The notes beneath the pieces are model-generated. The model was given only the letters and a program-made list of their open reading frames with translations, ran no database searches and was not told the origin of the DNA. The translations under genes and the position numbers were made by a program. Shown here piece after piece: positions 7,455-15,861 of a stretch of DNA of 64,000 nucleotides. The DNA comes from JB111 sp052093225 (GTDB taxonomy: Bacteria > Actinomycetota > Actinomycetes > Actinomycetales > Actinomycetaceae), in contig JBQDDG010000008.1 of NCBI GenBank assembly GCA_052093225.1, forward strand, positions 1 to 64,000, written 5' to 3'. Every line of letters starts with the position of its first letter. The stretch's first letter is position 1.

Positions 7455-8024
7455 ATGAGCACCAGGACGAGAACCGTTGCCAGGAAGATCCTGTTCGTCG
7501 GCGGCCACAGCAGGGTCGGGCTCCTGGCCACCCCGAAGCTCGACGAGGCGGGGCACGCCGTCACCTCGGTGATCCGCAACCCCGACCATGTCGGCGACGT
7601 CGAGGCGAGCGGCGCGTCCGCGCTGGACCGTGACGCCGCCGTGGCCTGCATCGATGGGCTCGAGCGCTTGCGGGTGGCGGGTGGGACCGCGCCGCGGATC
7701 GTGATGGTCTCCTGCACCGGTTCCATCCACCACGTCCGCGAACGGGACGACCCGATGTACGTCTACACCGAGGCAAAGAAGGCTGCCGACCGCCACCTGC
7801 TGGAGACTGCGTTGGAGTTCGTCATCCTGGGGCCGGCGTCGCTGACGATGGACCCGGCGCGGGGCCTGGAGCTGGTGGAGAACCGCCGCGACGCCGTGGG
7901 TGAGCGCACGACCTCCCGTGAGCTCGTCGCGGACGCGATCGTCGAGATGGCCGGCCGGGAGCAGCTGCCGGAGGAGCAGATGATCCCGTTCGTGGACGGC
8001 GACACCCCCGTCTCGGAGCTGTAG
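7455..8024 (+). CDS. NAD(P)H-binding atypical SDR, internally deleted
   Basis: A 189-residue protein of the NmrA/YwnB-like group. It keeps the dinucleotide motif (ILFVGGHSRVG in place of GxxGxxG), SVIRNPDH, IVMVSCTGS, the active-site-like YTEAKKAADRHL and the closing NGDTP-like VDGDTPVSEL. Compared with relatives of about 215-220 residues, a block of roughly 40 is missing between SGASA and LDRDAAV, without a frameshift. It may be non-functional. The frame is also open upstream, so ATG 7455 is chosen because the conserved domain begins there. Confidence 0.6.
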   Translation: MSTRTRTVARKILFVGGHSRVGLLATPKLDEAGHAVTSVIRNPDHVGDVEASGASALDRDAAVACIDGLERLRVAGGTAPRIVMVSCTGSIHHVRERDDPMYVYTEAKKAADRHLLETALEFVILGPASLTMDPARGLELVENRRDAVGERTTSRELVADAIVEMAGREQLPEEQMIPFVDGDTPVSEL

Positions 8025-8221
8025 CCCGTGGCGGTGGATGCGGTGCACGACGACGTCCGGCCGGCGACGGCGAGGCGCGGAGTGGACGCGGACGTCGGCG
8101 TGATCACCGAGGTCAGGGTGGACGATGATGTGGACCCGCGGGTCGCTCCCGGCGGCCGGGGTCGTCGAGCGGTACGCCTCGCGGCCTCTGTGTCACACCA
8201 GGGCGTCGAACAGGAGGACGT

Positions 8222-9121
8222 ATGAACGGGCTCACGGGTCTCAGCGCCTTCCCGCTCACGCCGATGGTGGACGACGCCGTCGACGAGCGCGCGTTCGCCC
8301 GGCTGGTCGAGCGTCTCGCCGCCGCCGGGGTCGACTCGATCACCGCGCTCGGCTCGACCGGGTCCTACGCCTACCTCGACCCGAGCGAGCGGGCCCGGGT
8401 CGCCCGCCTCGCCGTCGAGCACGCGGGGGCGACGCCGGTGCTCGTCGGCGTCGGGGCGCTGCGCACCTCGCACGTACTGGCCAACGTCGCCGCCGCCGAG
8501 GATGCCGGTGCCCGCGGGCTCCTGCTTGCCCCGATGACCTACCAGCCGCTCACCGACCGCGACGTCCTCGAGCTGTTCCGCACCGTCACCGAGCGCACCG
8601 ATCTGCCCGTCGTCGTGTACGACAATCCCGGCACCACCCGCGTCAACTTCACCACGGACCTCTACGCGCGCATCGCGGAGCTCCCGGGCATCGCGTCGAT
8701 CAAGATCCCCGCGGTGCCCACCGACCCGGCCGGGGCCGAGGAGCGCGTGGCGGCGGTCCGTGCCGCGGTGCCCGAGCACGTGACCATCGGAGTCTCGGGC
8801 GACCCGTCCGCTGCCGCCGGCCTGAACGCCGGATGCGACGCCTGGTACTCGGTCCTCGGTGGCACGTGGTCGGAACCGGCGCTCGCGATCACCAGGTCCG
8901 CGCAACAGGGGCACCCCGAGGACGCGGTGGCGGCGTCGGAGCGGCTCGCGCCGCTGTGGTCCCTGTTCGCCGAGCTCGGCAGCCTGCGCGTGGTCGCGGC
9001 CGTCGCCGAGGAGCAGGGCATCGCCCCGCCCCACTGCCTGCCGCTGCCGATCCAGGGGCTGTCCGGGGCCGACCGCGCCCGCGTCGCGCGGGTGATGGCC
9101 GAGCTCGGCCTCGCCGGGTAG
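8222..9121 (+). CDS. dihydrodipicolinate synthase/N-acetylneuraminate lyase family protein
   Basis: A 299-residue TIM-barrel aldolase. The Schiff-base lysine is K161 (SIKIP) and the catalytic tyrosine is Y133 (VYDNPGTT), in the same numbering as E. coli DapA. The glycine-rich start GSTGSYAYL matches the pyruvate-binding loop GTTGE, but with SYAYL after it, so it is probably not the housekeeping DapA. Catabolic aldolases of this family are common. A CAGGAGGA site sits before ATG 8222. It stands alone, facing a convergent gene. Confidence 0.85.
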   Translation: MNGLTGLSAFPLTPMVDDAVDERAFARLVERLAAAGVDSITALGSTGSYAYLDPSERARVARLAVEHAGATPVLVGVGALRTSHVLANVAAAEDAGARGLLLAPMTYQPLTDRDVLELFRTVTERTDLPVVVYDNPGTTRVNFTTDLYARIAELPGIASIKIPAVPTDPAGAEERVAAVRAAVPEHVTIGVSGDPSAAAGLNAGCDAWYSVLGGTWSEPALAITRSAQQGHPEDAVAASERLAPLWSLFAELGSLRVVAAVAEEQGIAPPHCLPLPIQGLSGADRARVARVMAELGLAG

Positions 9122-9262
9122 CGCCGCTCGGATCTCTTGATCGCTCGACGCCGGACCAGAGCCCGGCGCCGCGCCAGCGCCTCACGCCGTGGCGCAAGCT
9201 TGGCGCTCCGCGGGCTCGGCGCTCCGGGGGCGCGGCGCTCGGCAGACCCGGAGAGACGCGCC

Positions 9263-9916
9263 CTATCGGGGCGGGAAACCGGAGGCGTGGGTGGGCCCGG
9301 GCTGGATCTGGATCCGCGCACCTTCCAGCGACCTGGCCGGCGCGCCCTTCGCGTGGGACCGGTGCCCCGCGCGGACCCAGGCCTCCTGCGCATCCAGGAC
9401 GGCGATCGCGTCGCCGACGGTCCACGACCCGCCCGATGCCGCCCGCCTCTGCGCGAGCGGCACCCCGCGGGCGACCGCCGCCGCGTGGACCGTGTGCTGG
9501 AGCGCCGCCCACTGGGAGGCGGTCGGCTCGGCAAAGAGGCTCCTGGCGATCGACATGCGGGCGAGGAGCGCGTCGTCGTCGCCGCGGAAGTTCGCCCAGA
9601 CCCCCGACTGGCTCTGGCCGGGCATCTCGACGTCGGCGATCGCGTGGAACGGCACGGTGCGCCGACGCGTGCGGAGGACGCCCTCGGCCGGGAGGATCTC
9701 CAGCCGCGGTAGAGCGAGACCGCGCACACCGATGAAGATCGCTGCGGCAACTGCTCCAATGCCGATCCCGGCCCCCCAACCGTCGACGCTGCGGTCCCCG
9801 TCGCCCAGGACGAAGACCGGCACGAACGCGGCGATGATGCCCATGACGAGCCAGAAGCTCCACCCGAAGCCGCGGTTGCACCGGACGCGCGGGGGCAGGG
9901 GAGGGGGTCGGTGCAC
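9263..9916 (-). CDS. membrane protein with PH-like domain, unknown role
   Basis: A 217-residue protein. Two TM helices near the N-terminus (FWLVMGIIAAFVPVFVL; IGIGAVAAAIFIGVRGL) are followed by a soluble part with RTRRRTVPFHAIADVEM, a strand pattern like bacterial PH domains. The function is unknown. GTG 9916 is preceded at 6 nt by TAGCGT, so the start is supported as leaderless. It lies convergent to the 8222 gene and upstream of the exporter operon on the same strand. Confidence 0.6.
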   Translation of the reverse strand: MHRPPPLPPRVRCNRGFGWSFWLVMGIIAAFVPVFVLGDGDRSVDGWGAGIGIGAVAAAIFIGVRGLALPRLEILPAEGVLRTRRRTVPFHAIADVEMPGQSQSGVWANFRGDDDALLARMSIARSLFAEPTASQWAALQHTVHAAAVARGVPLAQRRAASGGSWTVGDAIAVLDAQEAWVRAGHRSHAKGAPARSLEGARIQIQPGPTHASGFPPR

Positions 9917-9922
9917 CCCGTC

Positions 9923-9928
9923 ACGCTA
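9923..9928 (-). promoter_or_regulatory. -10 box of the 9916 gene, leaderless
   Basis: On the minus strand TAGCGT ends 6 nt before the GTG at 9916. No ribosome-binding site fits. Confidence 0.5.
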
Positions 9929-9991
9929 CTGTCCGGGCTCGAGCAGAGCCGTCACCCGCGAGGGGAACCGGCCCCCGCCCGGCGGCTACGA

Positions 9992-11425
9992 CTACTTCTC
10001 GAGCGTGAACAGCGTCGTCGGCCGGGAGCCACGGATGAAGAGCGCGCCGACGATGCCGAGCGCAGCGATCGCGCCGGCAACGGCGAACGCGACGTTCGCG
10101 CCGTGCACCAGGCCGGCGGGCCCGTGGACCACCGGGTCCCGGGACGCCCCGGACATCACCGTGACCAGGACCGCGGTCCCGATCGACCCGGCGACCTGGC
10201 GCAGGGTGTTGTTGAGCGCGGTCCCGTGCGGGATCAAGGTGGGCGAGAGCTGGTTGAGCGCGGCCGTCGTCACCGGCATCATCACCATCGCCGTGCCGAG
10301 CATCCGCACCGTGTTGACCACCGCCACGTAGGTGAAGGAGGTGTCCATGCTCAGCCGCGCGAGCATGAAGGTCGTACCGGCGAGGAGCGTGAAGCCGACC
10401 AGGGCGAGCACCTTCGCGCCGAACTTGTCGAAGATCCGGCCCGTGACGGGCGACATGAGACCCATGGCGGCGGCGCCCGGGAGCAGCACGAGCCCGGACT
10501 CCATCGCCGAGTAGTCACGCATGTCCTGCATGTACAGCGGGATGACGAGCATGCCGCCGACCATCGACATGAACACGCACATCCCGAGCGCCGTGTTGAG
10601 GGTGAACATGCGGTTGCGCAGCACGCGGAGCTCGAGGATCGGCTCGTCGAGGCTGAGCTGTCGCCGGACGAACCACACGAGCGCGACGACCCCGACGACG
10701 AGGGGGACGATGACGCTCGGGCTGAGCCACCCGGCGTCCCCGGCGGTGCCGAAGCCGAACAGCAGTCCGCCAAAGCCGAGGGTCGACAGGATGATCGAGA
10801 GGACGTCGACGCGCACGGACCGCTGCCTGGTGACGTTCCTCAGGATGAAGTAGGCGACGATCGCATCGATGATCGCGATCGGCAGCATGAGGTAGAAGAG
10901 GGTCTGCCACGGCGCGTGGTCGATGATCCAGCCGGACAGGCTGGGGCCGATCGCCGGCGCGAACGCGATGACGAGACCGAACATGCCCATCGCCGAGCCG
11001 CGCTTCTCGATCGGGTAGACCGCGAAGAGGATCGTCTGCGCGAGCGGCATGATGATGCCGCCGCCGGCCGCCTGGATCACGCGACCGACGAGCAGGACGG
11101 GGTAGACGGGCGCGATCGCACAGATCACCGTGCCGATGATGAACAGGCCCATCGCGGCGAGGAACAGTGCCCGCGTGGTGAACCTCTGGATGAGGAACGC
11201 CGTGATCGGGATCATGATGCCGTTGACGAGCATGAAGATCGTCGTCACCCACTGGACGGCGGAGGCCGTGATCCCGAAGTCCGCCATGAAGGCGGGCAGC
11301 GCCGTGTTGAGCAGCGTCTGGTTGAGGATGATGACGAAGGCGCCCGAGATGAGCACCGTGAGCAGGACGGCGCGGCCCGCCGGGACGGGGGCCTGCTGGT
11401 CGGGCTGGTCGGGGCCGGCGTTCAT
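9992..11425 (-). CDS. MFS drug exporter, DHA2 (EmrB/QacA) family
   Basis: A 477-residue integral membrane protein with about 14 TM helices, as expected for DHA2 proton-coupled multidrug exporters. Motifs include WVTTIFMLVNGIMIPITAFL (TM2), AAGGGIIMPL with LGRxxQ-like motif B/C, and FAPAIGPSLSGWI (motif C). The second half (ESGLVLLPGAAAMGLMSPVTG) is also typical. Its ATG overlaps the stop of the upstream TetR gene (ATGA), so it is the second gene of a regulator-exporter operon. Confidence 0.9.
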   Translation of the reverse strand: MNAGPDQPDQQAPVPAGRAVLLTVLISGAFVIILNQTLLNTALPAFMADFGITASAVQWVTTIFMLVNGIMIPITAFLIQRFTTRALFLAAMGLFIIGTVICAIAPVYPVLLVGRVIQAAGGGIIMPLAQTILFAVYPIEKRGSAMGMFGLVIAFAPAIGPSLSGWIIDHAPWQTLFYLMLPIAIIDAIVAYFILRNVTRQRSVRVDVLSIILSTLGFGGLLFGFGTAGDAGWLSPSVIVPLVVGVVALVWFVRRQLSLDEPILELRVLRNRMFTLNTALGMCVFMSMVGGMLVIPLYMQDMRDYSAMESGLVLLPGAAAMGLMSPVTGRIFDKFGAKVLALVGFTLLAGTTFMLARLSMDTSFTYVAVVNTVRMLGTAMVMMPVTTAALNQLSPTLIPHGTALNNTLRQVAGSIGTAVLVTVMSGASRDPVVHGPAGLVHGANVAFAVAGAIAALGIVGALFIRGSRPTTLFTLEK

Positions 11426-12063
11426 CGGGTCACCTCCCCGGGGGCTGCGTTGAGGTCGGGGCGCTCGAGCTGGTCGAAGGCCGCGTCGATCTGCTCGAGC
11501 AGCGTCGACGTGTCGCCCCTCGTCCAGCGGCGCACCGCCACCCGCAGGACGCTCACCGCCACGGCCGCGAGGAGAGCCGGCCGCAGGTCGGTGCTCGCGT
11601 CGGCACCGTGGCGCTCGGTGAGCGCCTCGTCGATCGCGTGCTCGACCGTCGCGTACTGCGCGAGCTGACGGGCCATGAGGTGCGGGTGCCCCTGGACGAG
11701 CCGCTGCCGGGCGAGGAACCGCTCGCGGTCGGCGTTCATGGTGCCGAAGAAGTCGCTGTGTGCGATGACCTCGCGCAGGGCGCGCAGCGGACGTTCGGAC
11801 GCCGGCCTGCCGACGATGAGGTCGTGCAGGTCGGTGGCGGCCGACGTCGCCTCGGTGACGAGGGCCTCCTCCTTGTAGGAGAAGTAGTTGAAGAACGTCC
11901 GGGGCGAGATGTCCGCGGCGGCGCTGATGGCGTCCACCGTCAGGGCGTCCACGCCGTGGGTGAGGGCGAGGTCGAGAGCCGCGTCCTTGATCGCGCGGCG
12001 TGTCTCCTCCTTCTTCCGCTCACGGAGGCCCGGTGCCGGGGAGGGGGGAGGGTGCTCAGCCAT
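11422..12063 (-). CDS. TetR-family regulator of the adjacent exporter
   Basis: A 213-residue repressor. The N-terminal HTH is clear (RAIKDAALDLALTHGVDALTVDAISAAADISPRTFFNYFSYKEEAL), followed by a helical ligand domain. It is translationally coupled to the DHA2 exporter, so it probably represses both until the exporter's substrate binds. The ATG at 12063 has TACTGT at 7 nt upstream and a GCGCAA/TTGCGC palindrome just beyond, which fits autoregulation. Confidence 0.9.
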   Translation of the reverse strand: MAEHPPPSPAPGLRERKKEETRRAIKDAALDLALTHGVDALTVDAISAAADISPRTFFNYFSYKEEALVTEATSAATDLHDLIVGRPASERPLRALREVIAHSDFFGTMNADRERFLARQRLVQGHPHLMARQLAQYATVEHAIDEALTERHGADASTDLRPALLAAVAVSVLRVAVRRWTRGDTSTLLEQIDAAFDQLERPDLNAAPGEVTR

Positions 12064-12070
12064 CGCGATG

Positions 12071-12091
12071 ACAGTACGCGCAAGTTTGCGC
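12071..12091 (-). promoter_or_regulatory. tetR-exporter promoter with palindromic operator
   Basis: TACTGT (12076-12071) is the -10 box, 7 nt before the start codon. The 14-bp palindrome GCGCAAGTTTGCGC (arms of 6, 12078-12091) lies directly upstream, between -10 and -35. An overlapping TTTGC...GCAAA repeat continues to 12101. A TetR dimer here would block polymerase. Confidence 0.5.
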
Positions 12092-12212
12092 AACCTGCAA
12101 AAAGGTCTGACCCCGTTCGCCGGTGAGTCCCGCCACCGCGCGCCGGGAGTAAACGCCCGCCGTGAGTTCCCGGGCCACGCACGTACCGGAGCGCAACGCA
12201 CGCAAACTATGT

Positions 12213-12227
12213 AACGTGGCCCACGTT
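12213..12227. promoter_or_regulatory. 15-bp palindrome upstream of the BCCT gene
   Basis: AACGTGG-C-CCACGTT is exact and lies 86 bases before the BCCT start, next to a TATGTAA stretch that could be a promoter. It may be an operator or an RNA hairpin; its partner is unknown. Confidence 0.4.
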
Positions 12228-12312
12228 CTGGCCGCCTGGCGCGTCCGGGACGGCACAGGTCGGCCGCGGACGCGGACCGGCGTCGAGACGATCTTGGGGG
12301 TCGATCGAACCC

Positions 12313-14145
12313 ATGCTGACGCGACTGCACGACATGCTGCGCCTGCGCACCTCGCCCGTCATCTTCTTCGGGGCGGCGGCGATCCTCCTCGGGTACGTCA
12401 TCGTGACGATCGTGTTCACGGGGCCCCTGGACCGCGGCGTCGGTGCCGCGTCGGACTGGTTGCTGACGAATCTCGGCTGGTTCTACATCCTCGGCGTCAC
12501 GGTCTTCCTCATCTTCCTCATCTTCATCGCCGTCGGCCGGTTCGGTCGCGTCAAGCTCGGTCCCGACGACGAACCACCGGAACACTCGGGCGGCTCCTGG
12601 TTCGCCATGCTCTTCGCCGCCGGCATCGGCAGCATCCTCATGTTCTGGGGCGTGGCGGAGCCGATCAGCCACTTCGGTGACCCGCCCCGCGGCCCGTCGC
12701 TCGGCGTCGAGCCCGGGACGGTCGCGGCCGCCGCCGACGCCATGAACTTCACCTTCTACCACTTCACGCTGCACACCTGGACGATCTTCGCGCTGCCCGG
12801 CCTGTGCTTCGCGTACTTCATCCACAAGCGCAACCTGCCGCCGCGCGTGAGCTCGATCTTCCAGCCGATCCTCGGCGAGCGGATCCATGGCCCCATCGGA
12901 CGTTTCATCGACATCGTCGCCATCGTCGGCACGATCTTCGGCATCGCGGTGTCGGTCGGCCTCGGCACGCTGCAGATCAACGGCGGGATGGCCCAGCTCT
13001 TCGGCATCCCCGAGAACTCGATGTGGCAGCTCATCATCATCGCCGTCGTCTGCGGCGCCGCCCTGATCTCGGTGGCACTCGGGCTGGAGAAGGGCATCAA
13101 GGTGCTCTCCAACCTCAACATCGTCGCGGCGGTGGCGCTGCTCCTCTTCGTGCTGCTCGCGGGCTCGACCCTGTTCGTCATGCGCGGGACGATCGAGGCG
13201 ATCGGCAGCTACCTGGTCAACCTCCCGGAGCTGGCGTTCTGGAACGACACGTTCGCGGACACCGGCTGGCAGAACACGTGGACCGTCTTCTACTGGGCCT
13301 GGACGATCTCCTGGTCACCGTTCGTCGGCATCTTCATCGCCCGCATCTCCAAGGGTCGCACCGTCCGCCAGTTCGTCTCCGGCGTCCTCGCGATCCCGGC
13401 CGGCTTCTCGGTCATCTGGTTCGGCATCTTCGGGTTCTCGGCGTTCGACATCGAGCTCAACGGTGACGGTGGGCTGGTCGAACGCGTCGTCGACGACGGG
13501 GACATCCCGGGCGCGCTGTTCGCGTTCCTCGAGCACTATCCCGGAGCGTTCCTGATCTCGATCATCGCGATCATCCTCGTGGTGGTCTTCTTCGTCACGT
13601 CGGTGGACTCCGCTGCGCTGGTGACCGACACGATGGCCAACGGCCACGAGGACTTCAACCCGCTCGGGCAGCGCATCTTCTGGGCGATCGCGATCGCGCT
13701 GGTCACCGCCGCCCTGCTCGTGTTCTCCGGCAGCGACGGGCTCGAGGCGCTCGAGTCGACGATCATCCTCGTGGGGCTGCCGTTCTTCGTCATCGCCTAC
13801 TTCCAGATGTACGCGATGTACCGGGCGCTGCGCGAGGACGCCGGCGAGCTGCCGCCGATGCGTACGCGCCGGTGGAAGAAGGTGCTCCCGCCGGAAGAGC
13901 TCGAGCGTCGTCGCGACGAGGAGGAGCACGACACGACCGACGTCGTCGTCACGCCCGAGGCCGCCGGCGCCGTCCCGGAGATGCGCGACCCCTATGTCGA
14001 GGACGGACGGCCGCGCCGCCGCCGGGTCGGGATGGAGGGCACGTTGGCCGCGCGGACGGGGAGCTCGCGCAAGACCTACCGGTCGGCGTCCCAGACGCGG
14101 AACCCGGAGCCGCCCGGACCGGAGGGCCGTGGCGAGACCGAGTAA
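12313..14145 (+). CDS. BCCT-family betaine/carnitine/choline transporter
   Basis: A 610-residue symporter with 12 TM helices, importing quaternary ammonium osmoprotectants such as glycine betaine. The family signature is WTVFYWAWTISWSPFVGIFIARISKGRTVRQF (residue about 323 on); GSILMFWGVAEP and FTSVDSAAL also match. The last 90 residues are a charged, Arg/Glu-rich cytosolic tail, like the osmosensing tails of BetP-type carriers. The gene is single, divergent from tetR, and followed by a strong hairpin. Confidence 0.92.
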   Translation: MLTRLHDMLRLRTSPVIFFGAAAILLGYVIVTIVFTGPLDRGVGAASDWLLTNLGWFYILGVTVFLIFLIFIAVGRFGRVKLGPDDEPPEHSGGSWFAMLFAAGIGSILMFWGVAEPISHFGDPPRGPSLGVEPGTVAAAADAMNFTFYHFTLHTWTIFALPGLCFAYFIHKRNLPPRVSSIFQPILGERIHGPIGRFIDIVAIVGTIFGIAVSVGLGTLQINGGMAQLFGIPENSMWQLIIIAVVCGAALISVALGLEKGIKVLSNLNIVAAVALLLFVLLAGSTLFVMRGTIEAIGSYLVNLPELAFWNDTFADTGWQNTWTVFYWAWTISWSPFVGIFIARISKGRTVRQFVSGVLAIPAGFSVIWFGIFGFSAFDIELNGDGGLVERVVDDGDIPGALFAFLEHYPGAFLISIIAIILVVVFFVTSVDSAALVTDTMANGHEDFNPLGQRIFWAIAIALVTAALLVFSGSDGLEALESTIILVGLPFFVIAYFQMYAMYRALREDAGELPPMRTRRWKKVLPPEELERRRDEEEHDTTDVVVTPEAAGAVPEMRDPYVEDGRPRRRRVGMEGTLAARTGSSRKTYRSASQTRNPEPPGPEGRGETE

Positions 14146-14157
14146 CCGGTCCCGTCC

Positions 14158-14189
14158 CAGGTGCGGGCGCACGAGCGTCCGCACCTGGT
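14158..14189. terminator. hairpin between convergent genes
   Basis: CCAGGTGCGGGCGC / GCGTCCGCACCTGG form a 14-bp stem (one G.U) with a 4-nt loop, just after the BCCT stop. There is no T-tract. It faces the minus-strand arfB and could act in both directions. Confidence 0.65.
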
Positions 14190-14231
14190 GCGTCGTCGCC
14201 CGGGGGAGCGTTCCGGCGGGTGCGGCCGGGC

Positions 14232-14672
14232 TCAGTCGGGCCTGGGACGCCGCCGGTTCGCCTTGATCTCGGCGCGCCGTCGCTCCGCGGCGACCCGACG
14301 CCGTCGGGAACCTCGCGTGGGACGGGTCGCCCGGCGCGTCACGGGTGGTGCGACGGCGTCGCGCAGCAGCGCGGCCAGCCTCTCGCGGGCCGCGGTCCGG
14401 TTGCGGCGTTGCGAGCGGTGCTCGGCGGCGCTGACCGTCAGCACCGTCCCGCTGAGCCGGACGGCGAGCCGCTTGAGGACCCGCTCGCGCTGGACGTCGC
14501 TCAGCGCGGTGGTCGTGGCCAGGTCGAGGCTGAGCTGGACCCGGGAGTCCGCCGTGTTCACGCCCTGACCGCCCGGCCCGGAGGCGTGGGAGAACTGTTC
14601 GGAGAGTTCGCCGGAGGGCACCACGAGCCCGCCCGGGGCGCCCGGGCCGGGAGTGATGACGAGGTCGTCCAC
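14232..14672 (-). CDS. arfB: ArfB/YaeJ-type peptidyl-tRNA hydrolase
   Basis: A 146-residue ribosome-rescue factor that releases nascent chains on stalled ribosomes. The catalytic GGQ lies in GPGGQGVNTADSRVQLSLDL and the C-terminal tail is strongly basic (RRRRVAAERRRAEIKANRRR), the part that enters the empty mRNA channel. GTG 14672 has a GGAGG site 7 nt upstream, so this start is preferred. It precedes no other gene on its strand except the hairpin. Confidence 0.9.
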   Translation of the reverse strand: MDDLVITPGPGAPGGLVVPSGELSEQFSHASGPGGQGVNTADSRVQLSLDLATTTALSDVQRERVLKRLAVRLSGTVLTVSAAEHRSQRRNRTAARERLAALLRDAVAPPVTRRATRPTRGSRRRRVAAERRRAEIKANRRRPRPD

Positions 14673-14716
14673 CGTCCCATCCTCCCGCAGCGAGCGCCCA
14701 CGCTCGCAGTGCCCGG

Positions 14717-15004
14717 TCAGCGCACCTCGAAGCCGGCGTGGGTCCCGCCGTCGGGGGCCGGGCCGAGCGGTCGGAGGTCGACCGCGTCGACGCGTGCCGC
14801 CGTCGGGCCGGACCGGCACCACTCCAGGACGGCGTCGACGCCGCGACGCGTGCCGGACAGCACCGCCTCGACCCGGCCGTCGTCGGTGTTGCGCACCCAG
14901 CCGGACACCCCGTGCGTGCGCGCCACCTCGCGGCAGGCCGCCCGGAACCCCACGCCCTGCACCAGGCCGCTCACGACCACCCGCACCGTGGTCATCGCCG
15001 TCAC
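14717..15004 (-). CDS. acyP: acylphosphatase
   Basis: A 95-residue small enzyme hydrolysing carboxyl-phosphate bonds. Both signatures are present: GLVQGVGFRAACREVA, with the phosphate-binding loop and catalytic Arg, and GWVRNTDDGRVEAVLSG, with the catalytic Asn. The length is typical (90-100). GAGAGGAAG precedes the ATG at 15004. It lies 44 bases upstream of arfB on the same strand and may share its transcript. Confidence 0.92.
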   Translation of the reverse strand: MTAMTTVRVVVSGLVQGVGFRAACREVARTHGVSGWVRNTDDGRVEAVLSGTRRGVDAVLEWCRSGPTAARVDAVDLRPLGPAPDGGTHAGFEVR

Positions 15005-15102
15005 TTCCTCTCGTCGTGGACATCGGCCCTGCTCCCCGAGCGGGCGTGGCCGGTGGCCGGCCGAGCGGCGAGGCTATCGCGGGCACGTGCCGGCCAGCGA
15101 CG

Positions 15103-15861
15103 CTAGAGGTGGTCCTCGGCGAAGACGGTCATCGCGTCACGGACGTAGGCCGCGTAGCTGCGGCCCTCGTCCGAGTACGTCCGCCCGAACCGGGGGTCGT
15201 CGACGTACATCTGGCCGAGGCCGACGAACGCCTCCTTGCCCGGCGGGGTCCCGCCCCAGCCGGCGCCGATCCACTCGTACTGGCGGCGGGCCAGCGCCTG
15301 GACCTCGTCGCTGCGGACGTCCAGGCCCCGGGCGGAGGCGTCACCGAAGCCCTCGGCGACGGCCTGGACCTCGCCCTGGAACGCCTTCTTGTCGGCGTCG
15401 CTCAGGGAGCGCCACCAGGCGTCGGAGTCCGCGTAGGCCTTCCGGCCCCAGCGCTCCTCGACCTCCTCCTTGTACTGCGTGTGGTCGAACCCGTCGAACA
15501 TGTCGCGTGCCACGAGCTCTCCTCCTTCCTCGATCATGGTGATGGTGGTCCGCACCGATGCCGCGACGTCGCCGAGGCGCTGGCGCTCGAGCTCCAGCCG
15601 CCTCACGTGCTCACGCAGCGCGTCGGCGACCGGCACGTCCTCGTCCAGCGTCTCGGCGATCTCGGGCAGGCCGAGACCGAGCTCGCGCAGGACGAGGATC
15701 TGCTGCAGCCGCAGCAGGCCCGGGGCGTCGTAGAAGCGCACGCCCCCGTGGCCGGTGCGGGCCGGCCCGAGCAGACCGGTGGCCTGGTAGTGGCGCAGCG
15801 TCCGGCTCGTCGTGCCGGTGAGCCGGACGATCTCCTGCATCGACCATTCCTGGTCCCTCAT
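15103..15861 (-). CDS. MerR-family regulator with TipAS ligand domain
   Basis: A 252-residue activator. Residues 1-75 are the MerR HTH (MQEIVRLTGTTSRTLRHYQATGLL, then GVRFYDAPGLLRLQQILVLRELG), followed by a coiled coil and a C-terminal TipAS/albicidin-binding-like domain (YADSDAWWRSLSDADKKAF; WIGAGWGGTPPGKEAF). TipA-type proteins bind thiopeptides or other hydrophobic drugs. A GAAGGGG site precedes the ATG. A perfect 19-bp palindrome with an embedded TTGAC lies 43-61 nt upstream, so it probably activates its own promoter. Confidence 0.88.
   Translation of the reverse strand: MRDQEWSMQEIVRLTGTTSRTLRHYQATGLLGPARTGHGGVRFYDAPGLLRLQQILVLRELGLGLPEIAETLDEDVPVADALREHVRRLELERQRLGDVAASVRTTITMIEEGGELVARDMFDGFDHTQYKEEVEERWGRKAYADSDAWWRSLSDADKKAFQGEVQAVAEGFGDASARGLDVRSDEVQALARRQYEWIGAGWGGTPPGKEAFVGLGQMYVDDPRFGRTYSDEGRSYAAYVRDAMTVFAEDHL

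Noticed and set aside
8028..8225. A 65-codon frame upstream of the DapA-family gene
   Set aside because: No ribosome site, no motif, and it overlaps the next start; likely non-coding.
8222..9121. Calling this the housekeeping dapA
   Set aside because: The catalytic residues fit the whole aldolase family, the pyruvate loop differs from GTTGE, and no lysine gene is beside it.
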